From: Gammaproteobacteria bacterium
GTDB taxonomy: Bacteria; Pseudomonadota; Gammaproteobacteria; Burkholderiales; Rhodocyclaceae
NCBI GenBank assembly: GCA_018828385.1
Contig: JAHJVE010000003.1
Span: 124,001 to 188,000 of the forward strand
Length of the DNA stretch: 64,000 bases
Reading direction: 5' to 3'
In this document: positions 37,135 through 45,969 of the stretch, in pieces
Layout: every line of letters starts with the position of its first letter
Position numbering within the stretch: position 1 is the first letter of the stretch
The notes under the pieces: model-generated
Seen by the model: only the letters and a program-made list of their open reading frames with translations
Database searches by the model: none
Told to the model about the DNA's origin: nothing
Program-made: the position numbers and the translations under genes

Positions 37135-37250
37135 GCGTGTCTCTCTTTGTGTTGTTGTTGAAAAAGGGGAGTCGGGAAAACGGGCCTGCTAGCTTAGCGC
37201 GCCGGGCGAAGGGCGCCAATAAGGATGTCTTCTAAGCTTATGCCCGAACG

Positions 37251-39185
37251 TCATGCTGCCGGGGCGCTGGCTTCTTCGTCGCCGGGAAAGGTCTCGGCTG
37301 AATGGCGTGCCGCCTTGATCATGAAACGGCCGGGGTCGAGGGCATCGACGAGGTCGCGTTCGAGCGGCTGCGGTTCGCCTTCGATCTGGCTGAGCAGCAG
37401 GTCGGCCATCAGCGCCGACCAGACGATGCCGCGCGCCCCGAAGCCCTGAACGCACCACAGGCCAGGTTGGCGCGGGATGTTGTGGAGACGGGTGTTGGGC
37501 GTCGCGGCCATGGCATCCGGCACGGCGCCGACGATGGGCAGGCGGTCCGGCGACATCGGGCGGAAGCCGACCCGGCCGTGCAGGGCGGCCGGGGCCAGGC
37601 CGGCGGCGAAGTCGGGCAGGGTCAGGCGCAGGCGGGCGAGGTTGTCGGCGTGGTCGGATTCGCGCTCGGCTGCTTCGTCGTCTTCGTAGGACAGCGAGGC
37701 ACCGATCAACTGCGTGCCGTCGACCTCGGGGATGGCGTAGCCGACCTGAAAGAGCACGGCCTTGAGTGGTGTGCCGGCGGCGGCTGGCAAATGGCTGACC
37801 TGGCCGCGGCCAGAGCGTTGCGGCAGCCAGGCGAATTGCTCGAAGCGCGGGGCGGCGGCGCCGCTGGCCATGATCAGCACCGGGGCTTCGGCCAGGATGT
37901 TGCCGGCTGCATCGAGCGCCTGCCATTCCGTTTTTGGCCTAAAAATCCGGTTGACCGTAGCATTGAAGCGGATCGTGATTTTTTCGGGAAAAGCGGCCAG
38001 CGCAGCCTGGCAAACCGATGGCGGTTGCACCCAGCCGCCGTTCGGGAACCACCAGCCACCGATGCTGACGGGCTGGCCGAGCAATTGGCTGGCCTCGTCC
38101 TTGTCGACGAATTGCAGGATTTCAGGCGGCAAGCCGAGTTGTTCGACGGCACGCTTTTGCTGCGCTTCGTGTTCCGCTTCTCGCGCCAGATGCAGCACAC
38201 CGCAGGGCGACCAGCGGGCGTTCGGCAGGCTGGCGAGCAGGGCGCGGGTGGCGAGAAAGCCGGCGCGGGTCAGGCGCGACAGGCGGTTGTCGTCGGCGCT
38301 GGGCAGCGGACGGAGCATGCCGGCCAGATTGCTCGATGCACCAGTTGCCGGGGCATCGGCTTGCTCGAGGACGGTGACCTGCCAGCCGGCGGCGGCCAGC
38401 GCGTAGGCCGTGGCGCTGCCGGCAATGCCGGCGCCGATGACGATGGCCCGGCGATCGCTCGGTGCGACGTGACGATCCGGCCGGCGCGAACGGAAGCGGC
38501 CGACCAGCATCTGCCGCTTGCCGACCGGGCCGGGGCGTTTTTCGACATCGAACTCGGCGTCTTTCAATGCCTGGCGGACGTGGCCGGCGACTGTCCAGGT
38601 GGCTAGCGTCGCGCCCGGTGCGGTCAGGCGGGCGAGGCCTTTGCAGAATTGCGGCGACCACAGTTCGGGATTTTTTTGCGGTGAAAAGCCGTCGAGAAAG
38701 AAGGCGTCGACCGAGGCGTCGATGGCGCGCAACTCGGTCGAAGCGTCGCCGAACAGCAGCGTCAGAATGACTTGCCCGCCGTCGAGATGCAGGCGGTGCA
38801 TGCCGGGCACCAGCGGCGGCCAGTGTTTTTGCAGCTCTGCCGCCAGTTCGCCGAATTCCGGCCAGGCTTGCTGGCAGGTGGCGAGGTCTGCCACGGTCAA
38901 CGGGAATTTTTCGCAAGAAATGAAATGCAGCCGCCGGCTACGCTGCGGGTCGTCCCGCCAGGCCTGCCACGCCGCGAGGAAATTCAGCCCGGTGCCAAAG
39001 CCGGTTTCGAGAATGACGAAGCGGTCGCGGCCCTGCCAGCGCGGTGGCAGTTCATTGCCACCGAGAAAGACATGCCGGGCCTGCGTCGGGCCGCCGAGGG
39101 CGGAGTGATAGACGTCGTCGAAGGCAGCAGAGTAGGGCGTGCCGTAGGCGACGAATTCGATTTTGGCGGGCTGCAGTTTTTCCAC
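37251..39185 (-). CDS. mnmC: tRNA 5-methylaminomethyl-2-thiouridine biosynthesis bifunctional protein
   Basis: 644 residues from GTG 39185, which overlaps the TAG stop of the upstream gene by one base. The N-terminal methyltransferase half contains [22 protein letters not shown] and [19 protein letters not shown]. The C-terminal FAD oxidase half starts at [29 protein letters not shown]. The oxidase removes the carboxymethyl of cmnm5U34 and the methylase completes mnm5U34. Residues about 407-420 ([14 protein letters not shown]) derive from a dispersed element. Confidence 0.92.
   Translation of the reverse strand: MEKLQPAKIEFVAYGTPYSAAFDDVYHSALGGPTQARHVFLGGNELPPRWQGRDRFVILETGFGTGLNFLAAWQAWRDDPQRSRRLHFISCEKFPLTVADLATCQQAWPEFGELAAELQKHWPPLVPGMHRLHLDGGQVILTLLFGDASTELRAIDASVDAFFLDGFSPQKNPELWSPQFCKGLARLTAPGATLATWTVAGHVRQALKDAEFDVEKRPGPVGKRQMLVGRFRSRRPDRHVAPSDRRAIVIGAGIAGSATAYALAAAGWQVTVLEQADAPATGASSNLAGMLRPLPSADDNRLSRLTRAGFLATRALLASLPNARWSPCGVLHLAREAEHEAQQKRAVEQLGLPPEILQFVDKDEASQLLGQPVSIGGWWFPNGGWVQPPSVCQAALAAFPEKITIRFNATVNRIFRPKTEWQALDAAGNILAEAPVLIMASGAAAPRFEQFAWLPQRSGRGQVSHLPAAAGTPLKAVLFQVGYAIPEVDGTQLIGASLSYEDDEAAERESDHADNLARLRLTLPDFAAGLAPAALHGRVGFRPMSPDRLPIVGAVPDAMAATPNTRLHNIPRQPGLWCVQGFGARGIVWSALMADLLLSQIEGEPQPLERDLVDALDPGRFMIKAARHSAETFPGDEEASAPAA
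37926..37965 (+). repeat. dispersed element, copy 8, inside mnmC
   Basis: TTCCGTTTTTGGCC, TAAAAAT, then core CCGGTTGACCGTAGCATT in plus orientation, antisense to mnmC, without frame loss. Confidence 0.85.
38889..38926 (-). repeat. degenerate element-like sequence inside mnmC
   Basis: Core CCCGTTGACCGTGG (one mismatch) with T-rich flank ATTTCATTTC. The peptide it encodes (KFPLTV) is normal for MnmC, so this may be chance similarity or a precursor site. Confidence 0.35.
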
Positions 39186-39679
39186 TAGTGGAGGCGCGAA
39201 AGGCGCTCGCTGCGCGGCGTCGTGCTGCTTGTTGCCGGGACGCCGTCGAGCACCAGATTCCATTGCGCATGCTCGGCGCCGGCGCGCAGCATGGCGCACA
39301 GGGTTTGCAGCAGATCGGCATTGACGGCGAGCTGGAAACTGCGTTCCCGGCCTTCGCGGAAAGTCAGGTTGAACGTGCCATCGTTCAGGGTGTCGACCTT
39401 GAGTTCGCTGCACAGCAACGGCGTCGAGCCGAGCGGAAAGGTGGCGTTTTCTTCGGAAAAGGCCTGGTCGAAATTGACTGCCTCGTCGGCCGGAGCCTCG
39501 CCAACAATCGGCGTTGCCGCCACCTGCTTCCCGGCCAGCCGCGACAGATGCGGCCACAATTCGCGCAAAAAACGCCGGGTCAGCCAGATCCGATATTCCT
39601 CGTCGTCTTGCGACGAGATGCGCAGAAGCAGACGATCCTGTACTTGGTCGCAAGCAACTTGAAGCTGACGGATTTGCAT
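39185..39679 (-). CDS. conserved hypothetical protein coupled to mnmC
   Basis: 164 residues, soluble, no signal peptide. [45 protein letters not shown] opens it, and [36 protein letters not shown]-like features close it. No domain recognised. Its stop codon is shared with the GTG start of mnmC, so expression is coupled; a role in RNA metabolism is only suggested by that. A 104-bp imperfect palindrome separates it from lysS. Confidence 0.6.
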   Translation of the reverse strand: MQIRQLQVACDQVQDRLLLRISSQDDEEYRIWLTRRFLRELWPHLSRLAGKQVAATPIVGEAPADEAVNFDQAFSEENATFPLGSTPLLCSELKVDTLNDGTFNLTFREGRERSFQLAVNADLLQTLCAMLRAGAEHAQWNLVLDGVPATSSTTPRSERLSRLH

Positions 39680-39700
39680 CAGAAATTACCGAAAATAGCC

Positions 39701-39804
39701 GATGCGTGAGCGAGCGCCGGCGAGACAAGGCGCACGGTGCCGCCGCATAGCAGCGCTATGCAAGGTGCCGTGCAACGCCGTATCGCCAAGCGCAGCCACG
39801 CATC
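39701..39804. repeat. 104-bp imperfect extragenic palindrome
   Basis: Outer arms GATGCGTG (39701-39708) and CACGCATC (39797-39804) enclose nested dyads. GGCGA-type repeats come next, then GCACGGTGCC against GGTGCCGTGC (with two G-U pairs). The tip is GCATAGC (39745-39751), AGC loop, GCTATGC (39755-39761). It fills nearly all of the space between lysS and the hypothetical gene. Confidence 0.75.
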
Positions 39805-41308
39805 ACTCGGGGCGCATGGAGGGGAAGAGAATGACATCACGGATCGCTGCTGCGTCGGTCAGCAGCATGATCAGCCGATCAATCCCGATCCCACACCCAC
39901 CGGTCGGCGGCAGCCCGTATTCCAGCGCCCGGATGAAGTCAGCGTCGTAATACATCGCCTCTTCATCCCCGGCATCCTTCGCCTTCATCTGTTCCTGGAA
40001 GCGCGCCGCCTGGTCTTCGGCATCGTTCAACTCGGAGAACCCATTGGCAATCTCCCTCCCGACAATGAACAGCTCAAAGCGCTCGGTAATCTCCGGATTG
40101 GTATTGGAAGCACGAGCCAGCGGAGAAACTTCGACCGGGTAGTCGATGATGAAAGTCGGTTCCCAGCACTGCGCTTCGGCGCAGGCTTCGAACAACTGCA
40201 ATTGCAGGCTGCCCAGGCCGCCCGGCTTGACCGGCTCGCCAAAGGCCTTGATCTTGGTCTTGAGGAATTCGGTATCGGCCAGTTGCGCATCGGTGAAGTC
40301 CGGCTGTTGGCGCTGGATGGCCTGGTTGATGGTCAGGCGATGGAAAGGCTTGGAGAGGTCGAGCTCGCGACCCTGATAGACGAAGACTTCCTTGCCCAGC
40401 GCTTCGCGCGCGGCGTGGCGGAGCAGGCCTTCGGTGAAGTCCATGAGCGTGTGGTAGTTCGCATACGCCTCGTAGAACTCCATCATCGTGAATTCGGGGT
40501 TATGGCGTGGGCTGAGGCCTTCGTTGCGGAAGTTGCGGTTGATTTCGAAGACCTTCTCGAAACCGCCAACGACCAGACGCTTGAGGTACAACTCCGGGGC
40601 GATGCGCAGGAATTGCTGCATGTCGAGCGCGTTGTGGTGCGTGACAAACGGCTTGGCCGAGGCGCCGCCGGGGATCGGGTGCATCATCGGCGTTTCGACT
40701 TCCATGAAGCCGTGGCCGGTCATGTAGTTGCGGATGGCGGCGACGATGTCGGAGCGGGCGCGGAAGGTGGCGCGCGTTTCCTCGTTCATGATCAGGTCGA
40801 CGTAACGCTGGCGGTACTTCATTTCCTGGTCGGCCAGGCCGTGGAACTTGTCCGGTAGCGGACGCAGCGACTTGGTCAGCAGGCGGATCTCGGCGGCCTG
40901 GATGGACAGCTCGCCGGTCTTTGTCTTCATCAGGATACCGCGCACGCCGATGATGTCGCCCAGGTCCCAGGTCTTGAAGTCGGCATAAACCTCTTCGCCA
41001 ACGCGGTCGCGGGTGATGTAAATCTGGATGCGGCCCGACAGATCCTGGATGGTGGCGAACGAAGCCTTGCCCATGACGCGCTTGAGCATCATGCGGCCGG
41101 CCACCTTGACCTCGACCGGCAGGCCTTCAAGCTCTTCCGCCGTCTTCTCGCCATAGCCTTCGAGGACTTTGGCCGCGGTGTTCTCGCGCTGGAAGTCGTT
41201 CGGGAAGGCTTTCCCGGTCTTTCGCCACTCGGCCAGTTTGGCGCGGCGCTCGGCGATGAGCTGGTTTTCGTCCTGCTGGACCGGGGCTTGCTGTTCGGGG
41301 TTGGACAT
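39803..41308 (-). CDS. lysS: lysyl-tRNA synthetase, class II
   Basis: 501 residues. The N-terminal OB-fold anticodon domain ([35 protein letters not shown]) is followed by class II motif 1 ([37 protein letters not shown]), motif 2 ([29 protein letters not shown]) and motif 3 ([19 protein letters not shown]). It charges tRNA-Lys. Its stop codon lies at the foot of the large palindrome. Confidence 0.97.
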   Translation of the reverse strand: MSNPEQQAPVQQDENQLIAERRAKLAEWRKTGKAFPNDFQRENTAAKVLEGYGEKTAEELEGLPVEVKVAGRMMLKRVMGKASFATIQDLSGRIQIYITRDRVGEEVYADFKTWDLGDIIGVRGILMKTKTGELSIQAAEIRLLTKSLRPLPDKFHGLADQEMKYRQRYVDLIMNEETRATFRARSDIVAAIRNYMTGHGFMEVETPMMHPIPGGASAKPFVTHHNALDMQQFLRIAPELYLKRLVVGGFEKVFEINRNFRNEGLSPRHNPEFTMMEFYEAYANYHTLMDFTEGLLRHAAREALGKEVFVYQGRELDLSKPFHRLTINQAIQRQQPDFTDAQLADTEFLKTKIKAFGEPVKPGGLGSLQLQLFEACAEAQCWEPTFIIDYPVEVSPLARASNTNPEITERFELFIVGREIANGFSELNDAEDQAARFQEQMKAKDAGDEEAMYYDADFIRALEYGLPPTGGCGIGIDRLIMLLTDAAAIRDVILFPSMRPE

Positions 41309-41537
41309 GAAGAATCCTTGGGAAAATGGGCGGCGCTGTGGGCAAATGCCAAGAACCTTTGATTTTCGCCGATTTTGGCTGTTGGGGACAAGGTTGGTAG
41401 CGCTTGTTTCGGTTGGATTTTCGGTGTGGTTTGCCGATTGAACCCGTCACCAGGCGCTGGAACTTCAGTGGCAATTGACGAGGGCGTGCCAAGAACATCT
41501 GCCGCTCATCAATTGGCGTCTCTGCCCATACCCTCAA

Positions 41538-41882
41538 TCAGGCATAGACGTTCATCAGGCTGCCGACGCCGTTGGCCGGCGATGCCGAGTCGACAGTTGT
41601 CGCGCTGTCATTCAGGCTGTTGGGTGCTTCATTTTGATTGGGGCGAACCCGGCCGGCGTCCTGTTTTGACAGCTCGGCAGCTTCCATGCGCTGTTTGATA
41701 TCGCCGATCTTCCCCGCGATTTCGGCGATCTTGGCCTTCCCCTCGGTGGTTTTGCACGACGGGCAGTTTTCCCAACTGGCAAGCTCCGCCTCATATCTCG
41801 CAAGCTGGGCTCGCAGATTGGTAGCGGAACTCACTGCAGATGTCTGAGTCGTCGGCAATGAACCTGTGACAGGGCCAAGCAT
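41538..41882 (-). CDS. small hypothetical protein with a CPSC motif
   Basis: 114 residues, soluble. A helical, possibly coiled-coil middle, ATNLRAQLARYEAELASWENCPSCKTTEGKAKIAEIAGKIGDIKQRMEAAEL, contains a CxxC pair. The ends are low-complexity and polar. It recalls FlxA-like small proteins, but I cannot assign a family. Its start follows the msrA 3' end by 17 bp on the same strand, so it may be read from the msrA message. Confidence 0.45.
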   Translation of the reverse strand: MLGPVTGSLPTTQTSAVSSATNLRAQLARYEAELASWENCPSCKTTEGKAKIAEIAGKIGDIKQRMEAAELSKQDAGRVRPNQNEAPNSLNDSATTVDSASPANGVGSLMNVYA

Positions 41883-41898
41883 GCGATTTTCGGCGAGC

Positions 41899-42561
41899 CT
41901 ATTGATACAGATCCGGAAACCGGCGCCGGAGATGCTCGATCTTGGGCAGGTCGTTGATCACGATGTAGGGTTGGCTGGGGTGCAGGGCCAGATAGTTCTG
42001 GTGGTACGGTTCAGCCGGATGGAACTGCTCCAGCGCAGCGATCTGCGTAACGATGGGTCGGACAAAAGTGCGCTCCGCGGTCAGCTTTTTGATCTGGTCG
42101 GTTGCCGCTTTTTGCTGCTCGGGTTCGGTGAAGAAAATCGCCGAACGATATTGGCTGCCGACATCCGGACCTTGGCGGTTGAGTTGTGTCGGGTCGTGGG
42201 CGACGAAAAAGAACACTTGCAGCAACTGCTGATACGAAACCTGCGCCGGATTGAAACGAACGCGCACAGCTTCGGCATGGCCCGTCCGGCCACTGCTGAC
42301 CGCTTCGTAACTGGCCTTGTCGGCAGCGCCGCCGGCATATCCGGATTCGACGCCGGCGACACCCTTGACGTGCTTGAATACCGCATCGACACCCCAGAAA
42401 CAGCCGCCGGCGAAAACCGCGGTCTGTAAGCTTGTCGTCGGGTTATCCGCCTTGCTTTCGGCAATCGCCGAAGTGCCATGGACGGGGATCAATACGGCAA
42501 GGACCAGTCTGGCAAGCAGTACCAGCCGGCCCGTTTTTGTCGAACTGGATAGAAAGGTCAT
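41899..42561 (-). CDS. msrA: exported peptide-methionine (S)-S-oxide reductase
   Basis: 220 residues. An N-terminal hydrophobic segment (LVLLARLVLAVLIPVHGTSAIA) is a signal or anchor. TAVFAGGCFWGVDAVFKHVKGVAGVESGYAGG holds the catalytic cysteine C54; GHAEAVRVRFNPAQVSYQQLLQVFFFVAHDPTQLNRQGPDVGSQYRS follows. It reduces methionine-S-sulfoxide. Most MsrA proteins are cytosolic; export here fits its place beside a periplasmic methionine-rich peptide and a YedY-type reductase. No recycling thiol protein is adjacent. Confidence 0.92.
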   Translation of the reverse strand: MTFLSSSTKTGRLVLLARLVLAVLIPVHGTSAIAESKADNPTTSLQTAVFAGGCFWGVDAVFKHVKGVAGVESGYAGGAADKASYEAVSSGRTGHAEAVRVRFNPAQVSYQQLLQVFFFVAHDPTQLNRQGPDVGSQYRSAIFFTEPEQQKAATDQIKKLTAERTFVRPIVTQIAALEQFHPAEPYHQNYLALHPSQPYIVINDLPKIEHLRRRFPDLYQ

Positions 42562-42681
42562 GATTCACTCCTGATTCACCGTGCCTGGCCAGAGCCGGCC
42601 AGTATCGTTTTGTGTACGGCGGACTGGCTTGCCAGGACGTCGGTGGGGCCAGCTTGCGGCGCTGTACCCCACCATTGGCGA

Positions 42682-42945
42682 CTACTTCTTCATTTCGTCC
42701 TTCATCATCCCATCCTTGGCCATGCCGTCTTTCTTCATGGCGTCCTTCTTCATCCCATCCTTGGTCATGGCATCTTTTTTCATGCCGTCTTTGGCCATAT
42801 GGTCCTTGTCCATTGGCTTCTTCATGCCATCCTTGGCCATGCCGTCGGTGGCCATCGCGTCTTTTTTCATCATGTTGTCGGCGAAAGCGGTGCTGCCGGC
42901 AAGCATCAAACAGGCGGCGAAAATGCTGGAAATGATCGTTTTCAT
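42682..42945 (-). CDS. mrpX: periplasmic methionine-rich peptide (MXKDX repeats)
   Basis: 87 residues. The signal peptide MKTIISSIFAACLMLAGSTAFA precedes a 65-residue mature chain made of MxKDx units such as MAKDG, MKKDA, MMKDE. It has 15 methionines and no cysteine. This matches MrpX of Azospira suillum, where the methionines react with hypochlorite and are re-reduced by YedY1. The DNA shows matching near-tandem repeats. It lies just after the reductase gene on the same strand, inside the predicted SigF regulon. A GGAGT-type site precedes ATG 42945. Confidence 0.88.
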   Translation of the reverse strand: MKTIISSIFAACLMLAGSTAFADNMMKKDAMATDGMAKDGMKKPMDKDHMAKDGMKKDAMTKDGMKKDAMKKDGMAKDGMMKDEMKK

Positions 42946-43015
42946 GGTGGACTCCGTTGTGGTTGGTAAATCGTGGCAGAAATGCCGGTTATTCAGGGCA
43001 GTTGCGCGCAATCGC

Positions 43016-43804
43016 TCAACTGCCGCCGAACCAGTTGTACCCCTGGTCTTCCCAGTAGCCCCCGGGGTAGGTGTTGGTGACAAAAATGGCTTGAATGTGT
43101 TTCGGGTTCTTGTAGCCGAGCTTGGTTGGCATGCGCAGCTTCATCGGAAAGCCGTAACGGGGCGGTAAGGGCTGGCTGTCGTAAGTCAGCGTCAGCAGCG
43201 TTTGCGGATGCAGGGCGGTCGGCATGTCGATGCTGGTGTAGTAGTCATCGGCGCATTTGAAGCCGACATATTTGGCGCTCAGATCGGCGCCGACCCGGCG
43301 CAGGAAATCGGCGAAGGGCACGCCGCCCCATTTGCCGATGGCACTCCAGCCCTCGACGCAGATATGGCGCGTGATCTGGTCGGCCTGCGGCATGGCGCGC
43401 AACTCGGCCAACGTCCAGGCGTGCTTGTCGGCGACCATGCCCGTTACTTCCAGGCGATAGCTTTCTTCCTCCACTTGCCGGATCTCGTCCTCGCCGTAGT
43501 AGGCGTTGAACGGAAAGGGGCGGGTGATCATCGAATCCGGGTAGGTCGGGGCCAGGCGGTTGGGGTCGAACAGCCAGGCCTGGACCTTGTCGTTGAAGCG
43601 GGAGACTGTCATCAGCGCGTTCTCGACGCTGCTTTCATCGACCACGCTGCAACCGCTGAGCAGCGACAGACCGCCCAGGCTCAGCGAGCGTTGCAGAAAG
43701 GCGCGCCGGGTCGGCTGGTCAAGGCGACGAGCGATCTCCTTCGTTGCATCCTTGAGTACGAGGTCGCCATCGATGGCGAGTTGCCGGGAGGGTTTCCGGA
43801 TCAT
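43016..43804 (-). CDS. yedY1: YedY/MsrP-type molybdopterin methionine-sulfoxide reductase, catalytic subunit
   Basis: 262 residues. A twin-arginine signal (TRRAFLQRSLSLGGLSLLSGCS, RR at 33-34) directs Tat export; LSGC could also be a lipobox. The sulfite-oxidase-fold domain has ITRHICVEGWSAIGKWGGVPFADFL, where C149 is the molybdenum ligand, and LRMPTKLGYKNPKHIQAIFVTNTYPGGYWEDQGYNWFGG at the end. It reduces periplasmic methionine sulfoxides. It is paired with its membrane cytochrome 12 bp upstream and followed by the methionine-rich peptide gene. Confidence 0.92.
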   Translation of the reverse strand: MIRKPSRQLAIDGDLVLKDATKEIARRLDQPTRRAFLQRSLSLGGLSLLSGCSVVDESSVENALMTVSRFNDKVQAWLFDPNRLAPTYPDSMITRPFPFNAYYGEDEIRQVEEESYRLEVTGMVADKHAWTLAELRAMPQADQITRHICVEGWSAIGKWGGVPFADFLRRVGADLSAKYVGFKCADDYYTSIDMPTALHPQTLLTLTYDSQPLPPRYGFPMKLRMPTKLGYKNPKHIQAIFVTNTYPGGYWEDQGYNWFGGS

Positions 43805-43816
43805 GTCGATTGCTCC

Positions 43817-44413
43817 CTAACGGCCGCGGATCATGGCCAGCAGCGTGCGGGGAACCAGCGCCACCATGAGTAGATGAATGCCGGCGAAGGCGACCAGCGC
43901 GGCCATCGCCAGGAAATGTTCGCGGCGCGCCGCTTCGTAACCGCCGAGCAGTTCGCGCAGAATGGGGAACTGCACCGATTTCCAGAGCACCAGGCCGGAC
44001 AGCACGAGCAGTACCGAATCGACCATCACGAACAGATAGGCGGCGCGTTGCACCATGTTGTAGTGGCTCAAATCGGCATGCGACAAGCTGCCTTTCAGGG
44101 CGGCCAGCACATCGGCGAAAAAGGCGCTCGGTGATAGCGGGAAGAATTTATGCCACAGGCGTCCGCTGATCGCATTGCAGACCAGGTAAATCAGGCCGTT
44201 GGCGACGAGCAGCCACATCGCGGCGAAATGCCACTGAATGGCGCCGCCCAGCCAGCCGCCCAGCGTGATCTCCCGGGGGATTTCAAAGGCGAAAAAGGGC
44301 GACGCGTCATAGATGCGCCAGCCGCTGGTCGCCAGAACGACGACGGCGAGCGCATTGATCCAATGCGTCAGGCGCACCCAGAGTGGGTGAATGAGATTGG
44401 TGTCGTTGGCCAT
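43817..44413 (-). CDS. yedZ1: cytochrome b membrane partner of YedY1
   Basis: 198 residues with four to five helices of the cytochrome b561/DUF4405-like type: HPLWVRLTHWINALAVVVLATSGWRIYD, AIQWHFAAMWLLVANGLIYLVCNAISG and HFLAMAALVAFAGIHLLMVALVPRTLLAMIRGR. Histidines in LTHW, QWHF and GIHLL are likely haem ligands. It is unlike the six-helix E. coli MsrQ and fits the YedZ1 type that passes quinol electrons to YedY1. First gene of the operon, 49 bp downstream of a perfect SigF-type promoter. Confidence 0.85.
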   Translation of the reverse strand: MANDTNLIHPLWVRLTHWINALAVVVLATSGWRIYDASPFFAFEIPREITLGGWLGGAIQWHFAAMWLLVANGLIYLVCNAISGRLWHKFFPLSPSAFFADVLAALKGSLSHADLSHYNMVQRAAYLFVMVDSVLLVLSGLVLWKSVQFPILRELLGGYEAARREHFLAMAALVAFAGIHLLMVALVPRTLLAMIRGR

Positions 44414-44461
44414 TGCTTCCCTCTTGGCGAGGTCCCTTTTGCTGTTGTGTCTGCAAGGTAG

Positions 44462-44487
44462 TTCGGGCGGAGGTGGCGAATGGTTAC
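44462..44487 (-). promoter_or_regulatory. SigF-type ECF promoter for yedZ1-yedY1-mrpX
   Basis: On the minus strand GTAACC (plus 44482-44487), exactly 16 nt, then CGAA (plus 44462-44465). This is the GTAACC-N16-CGAA pattern known for Caulobacter SigF. The predicted transcript starts about 40 nt before the yedZ1 ATG. Confidence 0.85.
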
Positions 44488-44544
44488 AAGCTGGGGCAAT
44501 ATTTGTTTTCCCGTGACGGCGGCAGGTATTTTTTCCCGGCTGAT

Positions 44545-44570
44545 GTAACCAAAGGCATCGATGCAACGAA
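44545..44570 (+). promoter_or_regulatory. SigF-type ECF promoter facing sigF-nrsF
   Basis: GTAACC (44545-44550), exactly 16 nt, CGAA (44567-44570). It is the second perfect match in 110 bp. It overlaps the ATG at 44561, so transcripts from it would need a start codon further in, such as GTG 44624 with AAGGA 7 nt upstream. Confidence 0.75.
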
Positions 44571-45133
44571 TAACTAGAGAGGCAGGGTTTCGCGCCAGGG
44601 AAGATCGCCTGAAGGATTTGCTGGTGCGCGGTCTTGCCGGCGACAACGCCGCCTATCAGGTGTTTTTGACGGAATTGAGTGCGCACCTGCGCGCCTTCCT
44701 GCGCAGACGCCTTGTCAGCTTGCCAGACGAAATCGAGGATCTCGTGCAGGAAACGCTCCTTGCCGTACATAACCAGCGCCACACCTACGATAGCGCTCAG
44801 CCGCTGTCGGCCTGGGTGCAGGCCATTGCCCGCTACAAGCTGGTCGATCTGTTCCGGCGGCGGGCCGGGCATGAGATGTTGAACGATCCGCTGGACGAGG
44901 AAATGGAACTATTAACCACCGCCGATTCCGAGGCCGCTGAGGCGCGACGGGATCTGAACAAGTTGCTGGCCGACCTGCCCGACCAGCTTCGCCTGCCGAT
45001 CATGCACACCAAGCTGGAAGGGTTGTCGGTAAAGGAAACAGCGGAAATTACCGGCATGTCGGAGTCAGCCATCAAGGTTGGCGTCCATCGAGGCCTGAAG
45101 GCACTCGCGGCAAAGATACGAGGCATCACATGA
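44561..45133 (+). CDS. sigF: ECF sigma factor SigF
   Basis: Up to 190 residues. Region 2 reads [61 protein letters not shown]; region 4 reads [48 protein letters not shown]. Partner of the NrsF-type membrane anti-sigma. The start is ambiguous. ATG 44561 has AAAGG upstream but lies within a SigF promoter; GTG 44624 has a better site but cuts the conserved REDRLKDLL segment. It may be made long from another promoter and short under autoregulation. The locus matches the hypochlorite regulator of Azospira suillum. Confidence 0.9.
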   Translation: MQRITREAGFRAREDRLKDLLVRGLAGDNAAYQVFLTELSAHLRAFLRRRLVSLPDEIEDLVQETLLAVHNQRHTYDSAQPLSAWVQAIARYKLVDLFRRRAGHEMLNDPLDEEMELLTTADSEAAEARRDLNKLLADLPDQLRLPIMHTKLEGLSVKETAEITGMSESAIKVGVHRGLKALAAKIRGIT

Positions 45134-45771
45134 AAACTGAAGATCTGATCACCATGTTGGCAACCGGCGCCGGGGCCGTTGCGCAACCGCCTGCGGCGCA
45201 GCGCTACGCGGTTGCCGTCGGCTGGGGCGCGGCGGGTGCTACTTTGCTCATGCTCCTGCTCCTGCAGGTCCGCCACGATCTCGGTCAAGCGCTCCTGCTG
45301 CCGATGTTCTGGGTCAAAGTCGGGTTTGTCGCCTGCCTTGCCGCCGGCAGCCTGTTTGCCGCGCTCCGCCTGTCGCGGCCGGGGGCGGAGATCAACTGGG
45401 TGCCAGTCGCGCTCGCTCTCCCTGTGCTGGGCATCTGGGCCATCGCCGCCTTCACATTGATCGAGGCCGAACCGATCGAGCGCTCGAAGCTGTTCTATGG
45501 CGATACCTGGAAATCCTGCCCCTTGCTGATTGCTCTGCTCTCGGTCCCGGTGTTCGCTGCCGTGCTGCGCACCATGAAGGACCAGGCGCCAACCCGGCCG
45601 CGGCTGGCCGGTTTCGTCGCGGGGCTGCTTTCCGGCTCGGTTGCCGCCGTCGTTTATTGCCTGCATTGCCCTGAAATGGGGGCACCGTTCATTGCCTTCT
45701 GGTACCTGCTGGGGGCGCTGATTCCGGCCGGTGTCGGAGCCTTGCTCGGAAACTCGGTTCTGCGCTGGTAG
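45130..45771 (+). CDS. nrsF: NrsF (DUF1109) membrane anti-sigma factor
   Basis: 213 residues, six membrane helices, starting in the ATGA overlap with sigF. KSCP (C130) and CLHCPEMG (C177, C180) hold the cysteines conserved in NrsF. The two CP motifs are required for SigF inhibition in Caulobacter, as I recall. It holds SigF at the membrane and releases it under oxidant or metal stress. Short cytoplasmic N-terminus [15 protein letters not shown] is the probable sigma-binding part. No terminator is obvious; a dispersed element lies downstream. Confidence 0.9.
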   Translation: MKTEDLITMLATGAGAVAQPPAAQRYAVAVGWGAAGATLLMLLLLQVRHDLGQALLLPMFWVKVGFVACLAAGSLFAALRLSRPGAEINWVPVALALPVLGIWAIAAFTLIEAEPIERSKLFYGDTWKSCPLLIALLSVPVFAAVLRTMKDQAPTRPRLAGFVAGLLSGSVAAVVYCLHCPEMGAPFIAFWYLLGALIPAGVGALLGNSVLRW

Positions 45772-45857
45772 CGGTCGTTTGGCGGCGTATCGCCGGGGGC
45801 AAAGCCGGAATTCGATTTTGCAGTTGGCTTGGCCGGCTCGCCGTAGGCGTTAGCGGG

Positions 45858-45897
45858 ATTTCATTTTTGGGCCTTTTTTCCGGTTGACCGTGGGATA
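45858..45897 (+). repeat. dispersed element, copy 9
   Basis: TTTCATTTTTGG, GCCTTTTTTCC, core GGTTGACCGTGGGAT. Intergenic, between nrsF and the nucleoside-recognition gene. Confidence 0.88.
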
Positions 45898-45969
45898 TAC
45901 GCCCGCCAGCCTGGCGGAAGACCAAGCCGATAGAACAAGCAACATCGGCCAATGCCATAATCCGCCCCT

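Noticed and set aside
37135-37250. SAM-type riboswitch upstream of metY
   Set aside because: No recognisable SAM-I/II/SAH core or paired helices were found in this short region.
42690-42880. Short near-tandem DNA repeats that might be CRISPR or a VNTR
   Set aside because: They are codons for the MxKDx repeats of the methionine-rich peptide; there are no spacers.
42946-43015. A separate SigF promoter for mrpX in the yedY1-mrpX gap
   Set aside because: The nearest match (ATAACC) has no CGAA at 16 nt, so mrpX is taken as part of the upstream operon.
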